Part shown: positions 51,100 to 59,653 of the stretch, in pieces
How the letters are laid out: the number at the start of each line of letters is the position of its first letter
Numbering within the stretch: the first letter of the stretch is position 1
Source of the DNA: Streptomyces cinnabarinus
GTDB taxonomy: Bacteria > Actinomycetota > Actinomycetes > Streptomycetales > Streptomycetaceae
Direction: 5' to 3'
NCBI RefSeq assembly: GCF_027270315.1
Contig: NZ_CP114413.1
Coordinates: forward strand, 4,030,001 to 4,094,000
Length of the DNA: 64,000 bases
Notes under the pieces: model-generated
What the model was told of the DNA's origin: nothing
Seen by the model: only the letters and a program-made list of their open reading frames with translations
Databases searched by the model: none
Position numbers and translations under genes: made by a program

Positions 51100-51545
51100 C
51101 AGAACAGCCCCAGCGCGTCGTCCAGCGACCAGGTCTGCCAGGACATGCCGAACAGCGCGACCACCGAGATCAGCGCCATCATCGAGTTCTGGCCCTGTTC
51201 CGCCCAGTCGTGGATCATCAGCGCGAAGTAGAGCCCGTTCAGCAGCAGCCCGGCGACCAGGGCGACCGGGGTGAGGAATCCGGCGATCAGGCCGAGCCCC
51301 AGGGCGAGTTCGGCGTAGGCGACGACGTACGCCATGGTCTTCGGCCGCGGTGCGACGACGACGTCGAAGCCGGAACGGACCGCGGTCCAGCGGTGCTTGG
51401 CGGCCACGTCCGCCGCCCAGGCGATGCCGCCGCCCTCGAACCACGTCCTCTTGTCCTTGTGCCGCCAGCTCTCCAGCCACCACAGACCGAGGCCTATGCG
51501 GAGCACGGCCAGCCATTCCGCGCCACTGAGCCAGATCGTGTCCAT
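51099..51545 (-). CDS. DoxX-family membrane protein
   Basis: The 148-residue protein has four membrane segments (about 7-24, 65-83, 86-107, 117-136) in the DoxX pattern, including LRIGLGLWWLESWRHKDKRTWFEGG in the first third and AELALGLGLIAGFLTPVALVAGLLLN. DoxX proteins couple to quinone or redox processes in the membrane. The operator at 51550 begins four bases upstream of the ATG at 51545, where a ribosome-binding site would lie; no clear one is visible, so translation may be leaderless. Confidence 0.87.
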   Translation of the reverse strand: MDTIWLSGAEWLAVLRIGLGLWWLESWRHKDKRTWFEGGGIAWAADVAAKHRWTAVRSGFDVVVAPRPKTMAYVVAYAELALGLGLIAGFLTPVALVAGLLLNGLYFALMIHDWAEQGQNSMMALISVVALFGMSWQTWSLDDALGLF

Positions 51546-51549
51546 GGAT

Positions 51550-51564
51550 CTGACGGTACGTCAG
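51550..51564. promoter_or_regulatory. Palindromic operator, copy 8 (CTGACGGTACGTCAG)
   Basis: One mismatch to the consensus, flanked by T and A. It lies directly upstream of the DoxX start, in the position of a ribosome-binding site. Confidence 0.75.
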
Positions 51565-51668
51565 ATGGATCGGGGCCGGAAGAGGTGCGGCGACCCGCAC
51601 GCCAACACCCACGGCGCCGTGGAGCCGCCCACGGCCGCATGCCCGGCTCGTCCTACTATGATCGGCAA

Positions 51669-52196
51669 ATGCACGCCGCACCGCCCGCCCTGGTCCATCT
51701 GGACAGCCCGTTCATCAACTTCCGCGACTTCAAGTTCGCGAAGGCCTCCGCCCACGGCTACCGCTGGATCGACCTCAAGCGATTCCGGCTGCCGTCCGAG
51801 GCGCCCGAGGACCACGCCCTGCTGGCTGCCCTGATCGCCCACCCGCAGTTCCGTGACACCTACGACGGCAGCGGCGTCCTGGACTGGCCCCGGCACGGCC
51901 AGTGGTGGCTCGACCGCATCACCCCCGACGCCTATCGCCGCGTCGACGCGGCGGCGGCCGGCGCGGTCGTCCGCACCTGGGCCGACCAGCACGGCCCGGT
52001 CCCGCAGGCCCTCACCCAGCGCATCCAGGAGCAGGTGCACACCCCGATCACCACGGCCACCAGCACCTACCTCCTGGGCCCCCTCCCCGAGGACGCCCGC
52101 CACGACTACGGAGCCGTCCACTGCGACTTCCACGAACTGATCCTCATCGACCGCCCCGGCAAGACCCTGACCCTGGTGGTGGCGGCGGACGACTAG
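51669..52196 (+). CDS. Hypothetical soluble protein
   Basis: The 175-residue protein has no signal or membrane segment. It is mixed alpha/beta, His- and Trp-containing, with FINFRDFKFAKASAHGYRW near 18-36 and a C-terminal HDYGAVHCDFHELILIDRPGKTL strand region. I do not recognise a family. ATG at 51669 follows an AT-rich stretch (GGCAAATG) without a clear ribosome-binding site. It is divergent from the DoxX operon, 105 bases from the operator, so control by that operator is possible but not shown. Confidence 0.65.
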   Translation: MHAAPPALVHLDSPFINFRDFKFAKASAHGYRWIDLKRFRLPSEAPEDHALLAALIAHPQFRDTYDGSGVLDWPRHGQWWLDRITPDAYRRVDAAAAGAVVRTWADQHGPVPQALTQRIQEQVHTPITTATSTYLLGPLPEDARHDYGAVHCDFHELILIDRPGKTLTLVVAADD

Positions 52197-52336
52197 GGCG
52201 TCCCTCCTCCGAAAGTCCACAACCAGACGCCGTACGCCACCGGTCCCACCCATCCCTCCTACAGGCGTGATCAATCCGCAACCAATTCCGGTCTTGACCG
52301 AGACCCATCAACGGGGCCCGTGATTACGCTCGCGCT

Positions 52337-53530
52337 ATGGACGACTCCACAGCGCACTCCCCTGCCGGACCGGACCGCCCGGTGTACGTCATCGGCGGCG
52401 GTCCCGGCGGGCTCGCCGTCGCGTACGCCCTGCGCGCCCGGGGCATACGCGCCGTCGTGCTGGAGAAGTCCGACCGCGTCGGCGCCTCCTGGCGCGGCCA
52501 CTACGACCGGCTGCACCTGCACACCACCCGCCGGCTGTCGGGCCTGCCCGGCCTGCCGATGCCACGGCGGTTCGGACGCTGGGTGTCCCGGGACGACGTG
52601 CTGCGCTACCTGGAGAAGTACGCCGAGCACCATGAGCTGGAGATCGTCACCGGCGTGGAGGTCTCCCGCGTCGACCGCGCCCCGGACGGCCACGGCTGGC
52701 TGCTGCACGCCACCGGCGGGCGGGAGCTGACCGGCTCCGCGGTGGTCGTCGCCACCGGCTACAACCACACCCCCCGGCTCCCCGACTGGCCCGGCCGCGA
52801 GACCTACACCGGCGAGCTCCTGCACGCCTCCGCCTACCGCAACCCCGAGCCCTACGCGGGCCGCGACGTCCTGGTTGTCGGCGTCGGCAACACCGGCGCC
52901 GAGATCGCCGTCGACCTGGTCGAGGGCGGCGCCTCCCGGGTACGGCTCGCGGTGCGCACCGCCCCGCACATCGTGCGCCGCTCCACGGCCGGCTGGGCCG
53001 CCCAGTACTCGGGCGTGCTGTGCCGGCGGCTGCCGGTCGGCCTGGTCGACCGGCTCTCCCGGCCGCTGGCCAAGCTCAGCGTGCCGGACCTGTCGGAGCG
53101 GGGGCTGCCCCGCCCGGACACCGGCCTGTACAGCCGGGTGCTCGAAGGGGCCGTCCCGGTGCAGGACGTCGGCCTGATCGAGGCCGTCCGCGCGGGCCGG
53201 GTCGAGGTCGTGGCCGCCGTCGACGGCTTCGACGACGGCAAGGTGGCCCTCGCCGACGGCACCTTCATCGAGCCGGACGCCGTGGTCGCCGCCACCGGTT
53301 ACGTCCGCGCCCTGGAGGGCCTCGTCGGCCATCTCGACGTCCTCGACACCCGCGGGAAGCCCGCCGTGCACGGCCCCCGCACCCCGTCCCAGGCCCCCGG
53401 CCTGTACTTCACCGGCTTCACCAACCCCATCAGCGGCATGCTCCGGGAACTGGCCATGGACGCCGAGAAGATCGCGAAGGCCGTGGTGAGACAGGGCGCC
53501 GAGCGGGTGTCCAGGCTGCCCGTCAGCTGA
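52337..53530 (+). CDS. FAD/NADPH-dependent monooxygenase (FMO-like)
   Basis: The 397-residue protein has an FAD dinucleotide motif VIGGGPGGLAVA near 18-29, the GASWRGHYDRLHLHTT segment near 49-64, an ATGYNHTPRLP motif near 139-149 and an NADPH dinucleotide motif VVGVGNTGAEIA near 178-189. This is the order of flavin-containing monooxygenases, which oxygenate N, S or ketones (Baeyer-Villiger). The classic FxGxxxHxxxW/F fingerprint is partly present (SGLPGLP), so the subgroup is uncertain. No operator lies upstream, yet it sits between two regulon operons. ATG at 52337. Confidence 0.88.
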   Translation: MDDSTAHSPAGPDRPVYVIGGGPGGLAVAYALRARGIRAVVLEKSDRVGASWRGHYDRLHLHTTRRLSGLPGLPMPRRFGRWVSRDDVLRYLEKYAEHHELEIVTGVEVSRVDRAPDGHGWLLHATGGRELTGSAVVVATGYNHTPRLPDWPGRETYTGELLHASAYRNPEPYAGRDVLVVGVGNTGAEIAVDLVEGGASRVRLAVRTAPHIVRRSTAGWAAQYSGVLCRRLPVGLVDRLSRPLAKLSVPDLSERGLPRPDTGLYSRVLEGAVPVQDVGLIEAVRAGRVEVVAAVDGFDDGKVALADGTFIEPDAVVAATGYVRALEGLVGHLDVLDTRGKPAVHGPRTPSQAPGLYFTGFTNPISGMLRELAMDAEKIAKAVVRQGAERVSRLPVS

Positions 53531-53618
53531 GAACCTGAGGGTGAGGAACACCGCGAAACCCTGAAGCCGAGGAGCACCGGAACCGGTTCGTCCGTCAACT
53601 TTGCCTGCACAGCCGTTC

Positions 53619-53633
53619 CTGACGGCGTGTCAG
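53619..53633. promoter_or_regulatory. Palindromic operator, copy 9 (CTGACGGCGTGTCAG)
   Basis: Centre 24 bases from copy 10 and 57 bases upstream of the acyl-CoA ligase start. It keeps TGAC and GTCA in the right places. Confidence 0.7.
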
Positions 53634-53642
53634 TTCAGTAAT

Positions 53643-53657
53643 CTGACACTGCGTCAG
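53643..53657. promoter_or_regulatory. Palindromic operator, copy 10 (CTGACACTGCGTCAG)
   Basis: CTGAC and GTCAG arms are intact; the centre is less conserved. It lies 33 bases upstream of the ligase start and pairs with copy 9. Confidence 0.7.
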
Positions 53658-53689
53658 TTAATCGCTGTCACACAGGAGCGGGCGGACCG

Positions 53690-55915
53690 ATGCTTGGATC
53701 AACCCACGGCACCCTCACCACCGACTCCCGCCGGGCCCGGGTCATCGCCTGTGGCGAGCAACCCGGTCCCGCCGTCCACGGCCGGCCGGCCGAGGTCGAC
53801 GATCTCGACGTCAGCGGACGTCCGCTGTACTCCGACGTACCCGATCTGGACCGCTTCTTCCGGCCCGAGTCGGTCGCCGTGATCGGCGCCTCGGACACCG
53901 AGGGCCGCCCCAACACCGGTGTCACCCGGCAGCTGCTCGCCTGGTCCGAGCGGGTCGGCGCCCGGCTCCATCCGGTGCACCCGAGCCGCCCCGCCGTCTT
54001 CGGCATCCCCTGCGCTCCTTCCGTCGCCGACCTGCCCGAGCCGGTCGATCTCGCGGTGCTGCTGGTCGCCGACCCCCTTCCGGTGCTCGAGGAACTGGCC
54101 GAGGCCAAGGTCAAATTCGCGGTCGTCTTCGCCTCCGGGTTCGCGGAGACCGGCGCGGCGGGCGCCGCCGCGCAGGAACGGCTGGCCGCGGCCGTCGGTC
54201 GGTCCGGGCTGCGGCTGCTCGGCCCGAACACCAACCTCAACGCCTTCGAGGAGTTCCGCACCGACCTCGAAGGACCGGCCATCGCCCTGATCACCCAGTC
54301 CGGGCACCAGGGCCGCCCCGTCTTCGCCCTCCAGGAACTGGGCGTCCGCCTCTCCCACTGGGCGCCCACCGGCAACGAGGCCGACCTGGAGACCTCCGAC
54401 TTCCTCTCCTACTTCGCCGAGCGCCCCGAGGTCGGCGCCATCGCCTGTTACGTGGAAGGGCTGAAGGACGGCCGCTCCTTCCTGCTGGCCGCCGACCGGG
54501 CGGCCCGTCGCAAGGTGCCCGTCGTCGCGGTCAAGGTCGGCCGCACCGAGACCGGCGCCCGCACGGCCGCCTCACACACCGGCAAACTGACCGGCGCCGA
54601 CGCGGTGGTGGACGCGGCGATGCGGCAGTACGGGGTGATCCGCGTCGACGGACTCGACGAACTCCAGGACACCGCCACCCTGTTGGCACGCGCCCGGCCG
54701 CCGCGCGCCGACGGGGTCGTCGTGTATTCGATCTCGGGCGGTACCGGTGCTCACTTCGCGGACCTGGCGACCGAGGCCGGGCTGCGGCTGCCGGTGCTCT
54801 CGGAGGCCAAGCAGGCCGAGCTGCACCAGTGGATACCGGAGTATCTGAGCGTGGCCAACCCGGTCGACAACGGGGGCCATCCGGTGGGCGACTGGCGCGG
54901 CCGGAAGATCATCGACGCGATCCTCGACGACCCGTCGGTGGGCGTCCTGATCTGCCCGGTCACCGGGCCCTTCCCGCCGCTCAGCGACCGGCTGGTGCGG
55001 GACCTGGTCGACGCGGCCGAGCACACCGACAAGCTGGTCTGCGTGGTGTGGGGCTCGCCGGTCGGCACCGAACCCGCCTACCGCGAGGTCCTGCTCGGCT
55101 CCTCCCGGGTGGCCACCTTCCGCACGGTCGCCAACTGCATCACCGCCGTCCGTGCCTACCTCGACCACCACCGCTTCGTCTCCGGCTACCGCTCCCCCTT
55201 CGACCGCGCCCCGCGCACCCCGTCGCCCTCCTTCCGCAAGGCCCAGGCCCTGATGCGTCCGGGCCAGCAGCTGAGCGAGCACGCGGCGAAGCAACTGCTG
55301 CGGGCGTACGGCATCCGCGTACCGCGCGAACAGCTGGTGACCAGTGCGGCGGCGGCCGTCCGGGCAGCGGGTCTGGTCGGCTACCCGGTGGTGATGAAGG
55401 CGTCCGGCGCCCGGATCGCGCACAAGACCGAGCTGGGCCTGGTCAAGGTCGGCCTCACCTCGGCCAGCCAGGTCCGCGACGCCTACCGGGAGCTGACGGA
55501 CATCGCCCGCTACGAGGACGTCTCCCTGGACGGCGTCCTGGTCTGCCAGATGGTCGAACGGGGCGTCGAGATGGTCGTCGGGCTCACCCATGACGAGCTG
55601 TTCGGGCCGACCGTGACGGTCGGGCTCGGCGGGGTGCTGGTCGAGGTGTTGCGCGACTTCGCCGTGCGGGTGCCGCCCTTCGGGGAGGAGCAGGCCCGGG
55701 ACATGCTGCACGACCTGCGCGGGCGGGCCCTGCTCGACGGGGTCAGGGGGCGGCCGCCGGCGGACACGGACGCGCTCGTCGAAGTCGTGCTGCGGGTGCA
55801 GCGCATGGCGCTGGAGCTGGGGAACGAGATCGCGGAGCTGGACATCAACCCGCTGATGGTGCTGGAACAGGGGCAGGGCGCGGTGGCGCTGGACGCGCTG
55901 GTGGTGTGTCGCTGA
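53690..55915 (+). CDS. NDP-forming acyl-CoA synthetase (acetate-CoA ligase type) with ATP-grasp
   Basis: The 741-residue protein combines a CoA-binding domain (about 55-150, starting RFFRPESVAVIGASDTEGRPN), a succinyl-CoA-ligase-like flavodoxin region with the catalytic-His motif SHTGKLTGADAV near 300-311, and a C-terminal ATP-grasp domain (about 530-735, with GYPVVMKASGARIAHKTELGLV and ELDINPLMV). Such fused enzymes interconvert acyl-CoA and acid with ADP/ATP, and are typical of aromatic or branched-acid catabolism. An N-terminal extension of about 50 residues is extra. First gene of a two-gene operon with enoyl-CoA hydratase behind two operators. Confidence 0.9.
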   Translation: MLGSTHGTLTTDSRRARVIACGEQPGPAVHGRPAEVDDLDVSGRPLYSDVPDLDRFFRPESVAVIGASDTEGRPNTGVTRQLLAWSERVGARLHPVHPSRPAVFGIPCAPSVADLPEPVDLAVLLVADPLPVLEELAEAKVKFAVVFASGFAETGAAGAAAQERLAAAVGRSGLRLLGPNTNLNAFEEFRTDLEGPAIALITQSGHQGRPVFALQELGVRLSHWAPTGNEADLETSDFLSYFAERPEVGAIACYVEGLKDGRSFLLAADRAARRKVPVVAVKVGRTETGARTAASHTGKLTGADAVVDAAMRQYGVIRVDGLDELQDTATLLARARPPRADGVVVYSISGGTGAHFADLATEAGLRLPVLSEAKQAELHQWIPEYLSVANPVDNGGHPVGDWRGRKIIDAILDDPSVGVLICPVTGPFPPLSDRLVRDLVDAAEHTDKLVCVVWGSPVGTEPAYREVLLGSSRVATFRTVANCITAVRAYLDHHRFVSGYRSPFDRAPRTPSPSFRKAQALMRPGQQLSEHAAKQLLRAYGIRVPREQLVTSAAAAVRAAGLVGYPVVMKASGARIAHKTELGLVKVGLTSASQVRDAYRELTDIARYEDVSLDGVLVCQMVERGVEMVVGLTHDELFGPTVTVGLGGVLVEVLRDFAVRVPPFGEEQARDMLHDLRGRALLDGVRGRPPADTDALVEVVLRVQRMALELGNEIAELDINPLMVLEQGQGAVALDALVVCR

Positions 55916-55916
55916 C

Positions 55917-56738
55917 ATGTCCGATTCCCCCCGTGTGCCCGGAAGTTCCGTCGATTCATTGGTACAGCACACCACTGACAATCAGGTCTGCCGCATCACG
56001 CTCAACCGCCCCGAGGCCCTCAATGCCCTCACCCCTGACCAGCGGGAACGCCTCATCGACCTGCTCGCCGAGGCGTCCGGGGACGCGGCGGTCCGGGCGG
56101 TCGTCCTGACCGGGACCGGCCGTGGTTTCTGCGCGGGTGCGGACCTGCGGACCGGCTCGGCCGCGAAGAAGCCGGCGGCGGGTGACGTGGCCCGCACGGT
56201 CCGCCTCGGCGCCCAGCGCCTCATCGCCGCCGTCCTCGACTGCGAGAAGCCGGTGATCGCCGCCGTGAACGGCACGGCGGCGGGGCTCGGCGCGCATCTG
56301 GCCCTCGCCTGCGATCTGGTCCTGGCCGCCGAATCGGCCCGGTTCATCGAGGTGTTCGTCAGAAGGGGCCTGGTCCCGGACGGCGGCGGCGCCTATCTCC
56401 TGCCCCGGCTGATCGGACCCCAGCGGGCCAAGGAGCTGATGTTCTTCGGCGACGCGCTGTCGGCGGCGGAGGCGGAGCGGCTGGGGCTGGTCAACCGGGT
56501 CGTCCCGGACGAGGCGTTGGCGAAGACGGCCCTGGAGTGGGCCGAGCGCCTGGCGGGCGGTCCGACCCGGGCCCTCGCCCTGACCAAGCAGCTCGTCAAC
56601 GCCTCCCTCGACAGCGACCGGGCGACCGCGTTCGCGGCGGAGGCGGCGGCGCAGGAGATCAACATGACGACGGAGGACGCCCGGGAGGGCGTGGCGAGCT
56701 TCGTGGAGCGCAGGAGTCCCCGCTACGAGGGCCGCTGA
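55917..56738 (+). CDS. Enoyl-CoA hydratase (crotonase family)
   Basis: The 273-residue protein has the crotonase fold with RITLNRPEALNALT near 26-39, GTGRGFCAGADLRTG near 64-78, NGTAAGLGAHLALACDLV near 119-136 and an FVRRGLVPDGGGAYLLPRL block near 147-165. Asp155 is in the place where hydratases have one catalytic Glu or isomerases Asp. It starts one base after the ligase stop and is translationally coupled. With the ligase it can activate and hydrate or isomerise an acid. Its 3' end overlaps the convergent membrane-protein gene by 16 bases. Confidence 0.92.
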   Translation: MSDSPRVPGSSVDSLVQHTTDNQVCRITLNRPEALNALTPDQRERLIDLLAEASGDAAVRAVVLTGTGRGFCAGADLRTGSAAKKPAAGDVARTVRLGAQRLIAAVLDCEKPVIAAVNGTAAGLGAHLALACDLVLAAESARFIEVFVRRGLVPDGGGAYLLPRLIGPQRAKELMFFGDALSAAEAERLGLVNRVVPDEALAKTALEWAERLAGGPTRALALTKQLVNASLDSDRATAFAAEAAAQEINMTTEDAREGVASFVERRSPRYEGR

Positions 56739-57649
56739 GGCTCCAGGATCCACAGGTCACCCGCGTCCGGGTCGCCGAAGAGCACGAACAGTTCGGGATC
56801 GCGCTCGGTGCCGCCGATGCTCCAGTACGTCCGCTGCCCGCATCCGCCGTCGAGGCTGAGCTCTACGCCGTCGCGGTCCGTGTCCCAGCCCTCGGAGTTC
56901 TCCCGTCTCAAGGACCAGCTGCCGGTGCCGTCGCACACGGCGAAGTACCGCCCGTCCGACCATTTCTCGCTGCTGATCTCGCTGGGCAGGTCGGTGAACT
57001 CGGCCCGTCCGCCCGGATGCAGGCGCAGCACCGCGCCCTCGGCGCCCCGCCACACTCCCGTGAGCTGTCCGGCGGAGAGCACAGGAGGCTCGTACCCCTT
57101 GAGCAGCCCCGCGGCCGTAGCCGCCGCGCCGCCGATGCCCACGAGGACGAAGACCACGAAGGAGGCCAGTCCCGAGCGGCACCAGACGCCCCAGAACCCC
57201 CACCGGGGGCGGCGGCGGACGTACGTCATGGCGAGGGCGGGGAGGACGCCGACCGCGCCGAACAGCAGGGCGGTGCCGAGGAAGGACCAGCCCCACAGGA
57301 GCGTGGCCGGCGCCGCCCAGGCGACCCCGAGCAGCACCGCGCACGTCACGTGCCAGGCCCAGCGCGGCCCTCGCGCGCGTGCGGCGGCGAAGTCGGCCAG
57401 GAGCCCGGCGGGCAGGGGCTGTGCCATCGCCTGGACGAGCCCGAGCACGGGCAGTACCAGCGGCGCGAGGATCAGCACGCAGGCCATGCCGAGGGAGTTG
57501 AACCCTCGGCCGTAGGTGTCCCCGGACGTGTCCGCGATCCACCAGGCCAGCCAGACCGGCGGAAGCTGCCCGGCGGCCACCGCGGCGGCCGCGTAAAGCT
57601 CCCGTGACCTGTTGTTCCCGCGGTCCTTCTGCCCGTTTCCCCACCCCAT
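56723..57649 (-). CDS. Membrane protein with C-terminal extracytoplasmic domain, unknown
   Basis: The 308-residue protein has a short charged N-terminus, five or so hydrophobic segments (about 18-40, 50-75, 98-118, 122-145, 160-185) and a C-terminal domain (about 195-305) with LTGVWRGAEGAVLRLHPGG and WSLRRENSEGWDTDRDGVEL, likely outside the membrane. The C-terminal domain resembles lipocalin-like or TTHB210-type repeats only loosely. ATG at 57649. It is convergent with the hydratase gene and divergent from the flavin-reductase gene. The operator at 57700 lies 51 bases from its start and could also affect it. Confidence 0.75.
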   Translation of the reverse strand: MGWGNGQKDRGNNRSRELYAAAAVAAGQLPPVWLAWWIADTSGDTYGRGFNSLGMACVLILAPLVLPVLGLVQAMAQPLPAGLLADFAAARARGPRWAWHVTCAVLLGVAWAAPATLLWGWSFLGTALLFGAVGVLPALAMTYVRRRPRWGFWGVWCRSGLASFVVFVLVGIGGAAATAAGLLKGYEPPVLSAGQLTGVWRGAEGAVLRLHPGGRAEFTDLPSEISSEKWSDGRYFAVCDGTGSWSLRRENSEGWDTDRDGVELSLDGGCGQRTYWSIGGTERDPELFVLFGDPDAGDLWILEPQRPS

Positions 57650-57699
57650 GCGCGCAGCGTACGCACGCGTGTTCGGCGCCCTCGCACAGGGCTTCCCAT

Positions 57700-57714
57700 C
57701 TGACGCACCGTCAG
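57700..57714. promoter_or_regulatory. Palindromic operator, copy 11 (CTGACGCACCGTCAG)
   Basis: CTGACG and CGTCAG arms are perfect and flanked by T. It ends 17 bases before the flavin-reductase start and lies in the gap to the divergent membrane-protein gene. Confidence 0.75.
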
Positions 57715-57731
57715 CTTCAATGGGAAGCGTG

Positions 57732-58346
57732 ATGGGACACGCAGGGATGGCCGCAGCAGCCGTCCGCTACCTCAGGTCCGCGCCGGCTCCCGTCGACGCC
57801 CCGCGCGTGGAGCCGCAGCCGCAGCCGCAGCCGCGGCCGCGGCTGCGGTGTGTCGGCGAGGACGAGCGGGCGCCGGTGAGCCAGGCCGAGTTCCGCCGGG
57901 TGCTCGGGAACTTCGCGACGGGTGTGACCGTTGTCACCGCACCCGCCGCCGACGGCGAGACCTCCCCCGCCGGTTTCGCCTGCCAGTCCTTCTCCTCCCT
58001 CTCCCTCGACCCGCCCCTGGTCTCCTTCATGGTCGGCCGTACGTCGACGACCTGGCCGCGCATCGCCCGCGCCGGTGTCTTCTGCGTCAACGTCCTCGGG
58101 GCCCACCAGGGTGAGCTGTGCCGTGGCTTCGCGGTCAGCGGCGGCAACAAGTTCGCCGGGGTCGGCCACGACGCGGCACCGGTCTCCGGCTCACCGCGCC
58201 TGGATGGCGCCCTCGCCTGGGTCGACTGCACGGTCCACGCCGTGCACACCGGCGGCGACCACCTCATCGTGGTCGGCCGGGTGGACGCGCTCGGGGCGGG
58301 CGAGGAGGCGGCGCCGCTGCTGTTCCATCGGGGCCGGTTCGTCTGA
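57732..58346 (+). CDS. HsaB-like flavin reductase
   Basis: The 204-residue protein has a low-complexity N-terminal extension with Gln-Pro and Arg-Pro repeats (about 27-37) and a C-terminal FMN-binding split barrel (about 50-204). The segments FACQSFSSLSLDPPLVSFM, VFCVNVL, GSPRLDGALAWVDCTVHAVHTGGDH and PLLFHRGRF closely follow HsaB, the reductase that feeds reduced flavin to the steroid-ring monooxygenase HsaA. No oxygenase is adjacent; an LLM enzyme in the regulon or a gene elsewhere may be the partner. ATG at 57732 has GGGAAG just upstream; an ATG at 57720 is possible. Confidence 0.88.
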   Translation: MGHAGMAAAAVRYLRSAPAPVDAPRVEPQPQPQPRPRLRCVGEDERAPVSQAEFRRVLGNFATGVTVVTAPAADGETSPAGFACQSFSSLSLDPPLVSFMVGRTSTTWPRIARAGVFCVNVLGAHQGELCRGFAVSGGNKFAGVGHDAAPVSGSPRLDGALAWVDCTVHAVHTGGDHLIVVGRVDALGAGEEAAPLLFHRGRFV

Positions 58347-58468
58347 GCTCCACTGTCCCGCCGTACAACCCTCGGGGTCCTCCAGGTGTCCAGGACATGA
58401 CCGGGCGGCACGCGCCGTTCCGGTTCTGTCCGTCCGCCGTATCGAGTCGCCGTACCGAGGAGACCCCC

Positions 58469-59653
58469 GTGCGCCTGCATCTTGGCCGTTCGTCGGCCCT
58501 CGTGGCCGCTGCCGCGATCGTCGCCGCCGTCCCCGCGGCCGTCGCCCCGGCGGCCCACGCCGAGGAGACCGCGCCCGAGCTCACGGTCTCGACGCTGCCG
58601 GACGCCTCGCCGAAGCCGGGCGAGGTGTACGACCGGACGGTCACTGTCACCAACAACGGCACGGCGCCCGCGGAGGGCGTCGCGTTCCGGATCCGGCTCA
58701 CCCGTGGTCTGGACTTCCCCGAGCCGGTCGAGGGCTGCACGTACTCCACCGTCGGGGACCAGGTCCGCCAGGCGCTGTGCGAGCTGGACGCGGTCGTCGA
58801 GCCCGGCGGCACGCTCACCACCCCCGTGCGCTTCAAGGCCCTGCCGCACGCCCTGATGGAGGCCGTGGAGTACGGCACGAGCGCCACCGGCGAGGCGCCC
58901 GGCGAGGGCTTCTCCGACAGCTACCGGCGACTGACCCTGGACGCCGACAGCTCGGCCGACCTCGTGGCGGTCGGCGAGTACACCGAGGCGCTCGCCGGCA
59001 ACGGGCAGTCGGTCACCGCGAAGTTGCGCAACGACGGCCCCGGCTGGATCCAGAACCAGGTCAGCGACGATCTGCCCGGCCTGCTGGTGACCATCCCGCC
59101 CGGCGCCACCGCCACCAAGGTCCCCGCGGACTGCTCGCCGTTCCACATCGACGGCCCGAGCGGCCCGCCCGTGCCCGGCAAGCCCCGGTACGTCTGCTGG
59201 CCCGAGGACGGCACGCTCGACGTGGGCGAGGAGCACCTGTACACGTTCTCGCTGAAGTTCGACAAGGACGCCGAGGACACCAAGGGCGAGGTGAAGGCGA
59301 GCTCCGTCTACGACATCACGCCCGCGTACGACAAGAACCTCGCCAACAACACGGACTTCATCCGCATCGACTTCCCGAGCGACTACGAGCCGGAGCCGAC
59401 TCCGACCCCCAGCGCCTCCGCCTCGCAAACCCCTGGTGACGGCGGCAACGAGCACGAGGGCCAGGCGGCGGGCGGCACCGGTACGACGCCGACCGCCACC
59501 CCGACGACCACGACCGAGGCGCCCACCGGCAACCTCGCGAGCACCGGCTCCGACGGCACCCCGCTCATCGCGGGCGCGGCGGCCGCGGCGGCAGCCCTGG
59601 GCGGCCTGCTGGTGCTGGCGGTCCGCCACCGCCGTAACAACGCCAACAGCTAG
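58469..59653 (+). CDS. Sortase-anchored surface protein with DUF11-like repeats
   Basis: The 394-residue precursor has a signal peptide (about 1-32, ending AAHAEE), two or three extracellular beta domains with the DUF11-like VTVTNNGTAPAEGV pattern, a Thr/Pro/Glu-rich wall-spanning stretch (about 310-358) and a C-terminal sorting signal: LASTG, hydrophobic Ala/Leu stretch, and RHRR. LAxTG is the motif for Streptomyces class E sortases, so the protein should be linked to the wall. GTG at 58469 has GAGGAG seven bases upstream. The function of the domains is unknown. Confidence 0.88.
   Translation: MRLHLGRSSALVAAAAIVAAVPAAVAPAAHAEETAPELTVSTLPDASPKPGEVYDRTVTVTNNGTAPAEGVAFRIRLTRGLDFPEPVEGCTYSTVGDQVRQALCELDAVVEPGGTLTTPVRFKALPHALMEAVEYGTSATGEAPGEGFSDSYRRLTLDADSSADLVAVGEYTEALAGNGQSVTAKLRNDGPGWIQNQVSDDLPGLLVTIPPGATATKVPADCSPFHIDGPSGPPVPGKPRYVCWPEDGTLDVGEEHLYTFSLKFDKDAEDTKGEVKASSVYDITPAYDKNLANNTDFIRIDFPSDYEPEPTPTPSASASQTPGDGGNEHEGQAAGGTGTTPTATPTTTTEAPTGNLASTGSDGTPLIAGAAAAAAALGGLLVLAVRHRRNNANS

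Noticed and set aside
22099..58346. A complete cholesterol/steroid degradation pathway
   Set aside because: There is no 3-ketosteroid dehydrogenase, KshAB, HsaA/HsaC/HsaD or mce locus in the window; only resembling pieces are seen, so the substrate is left open.
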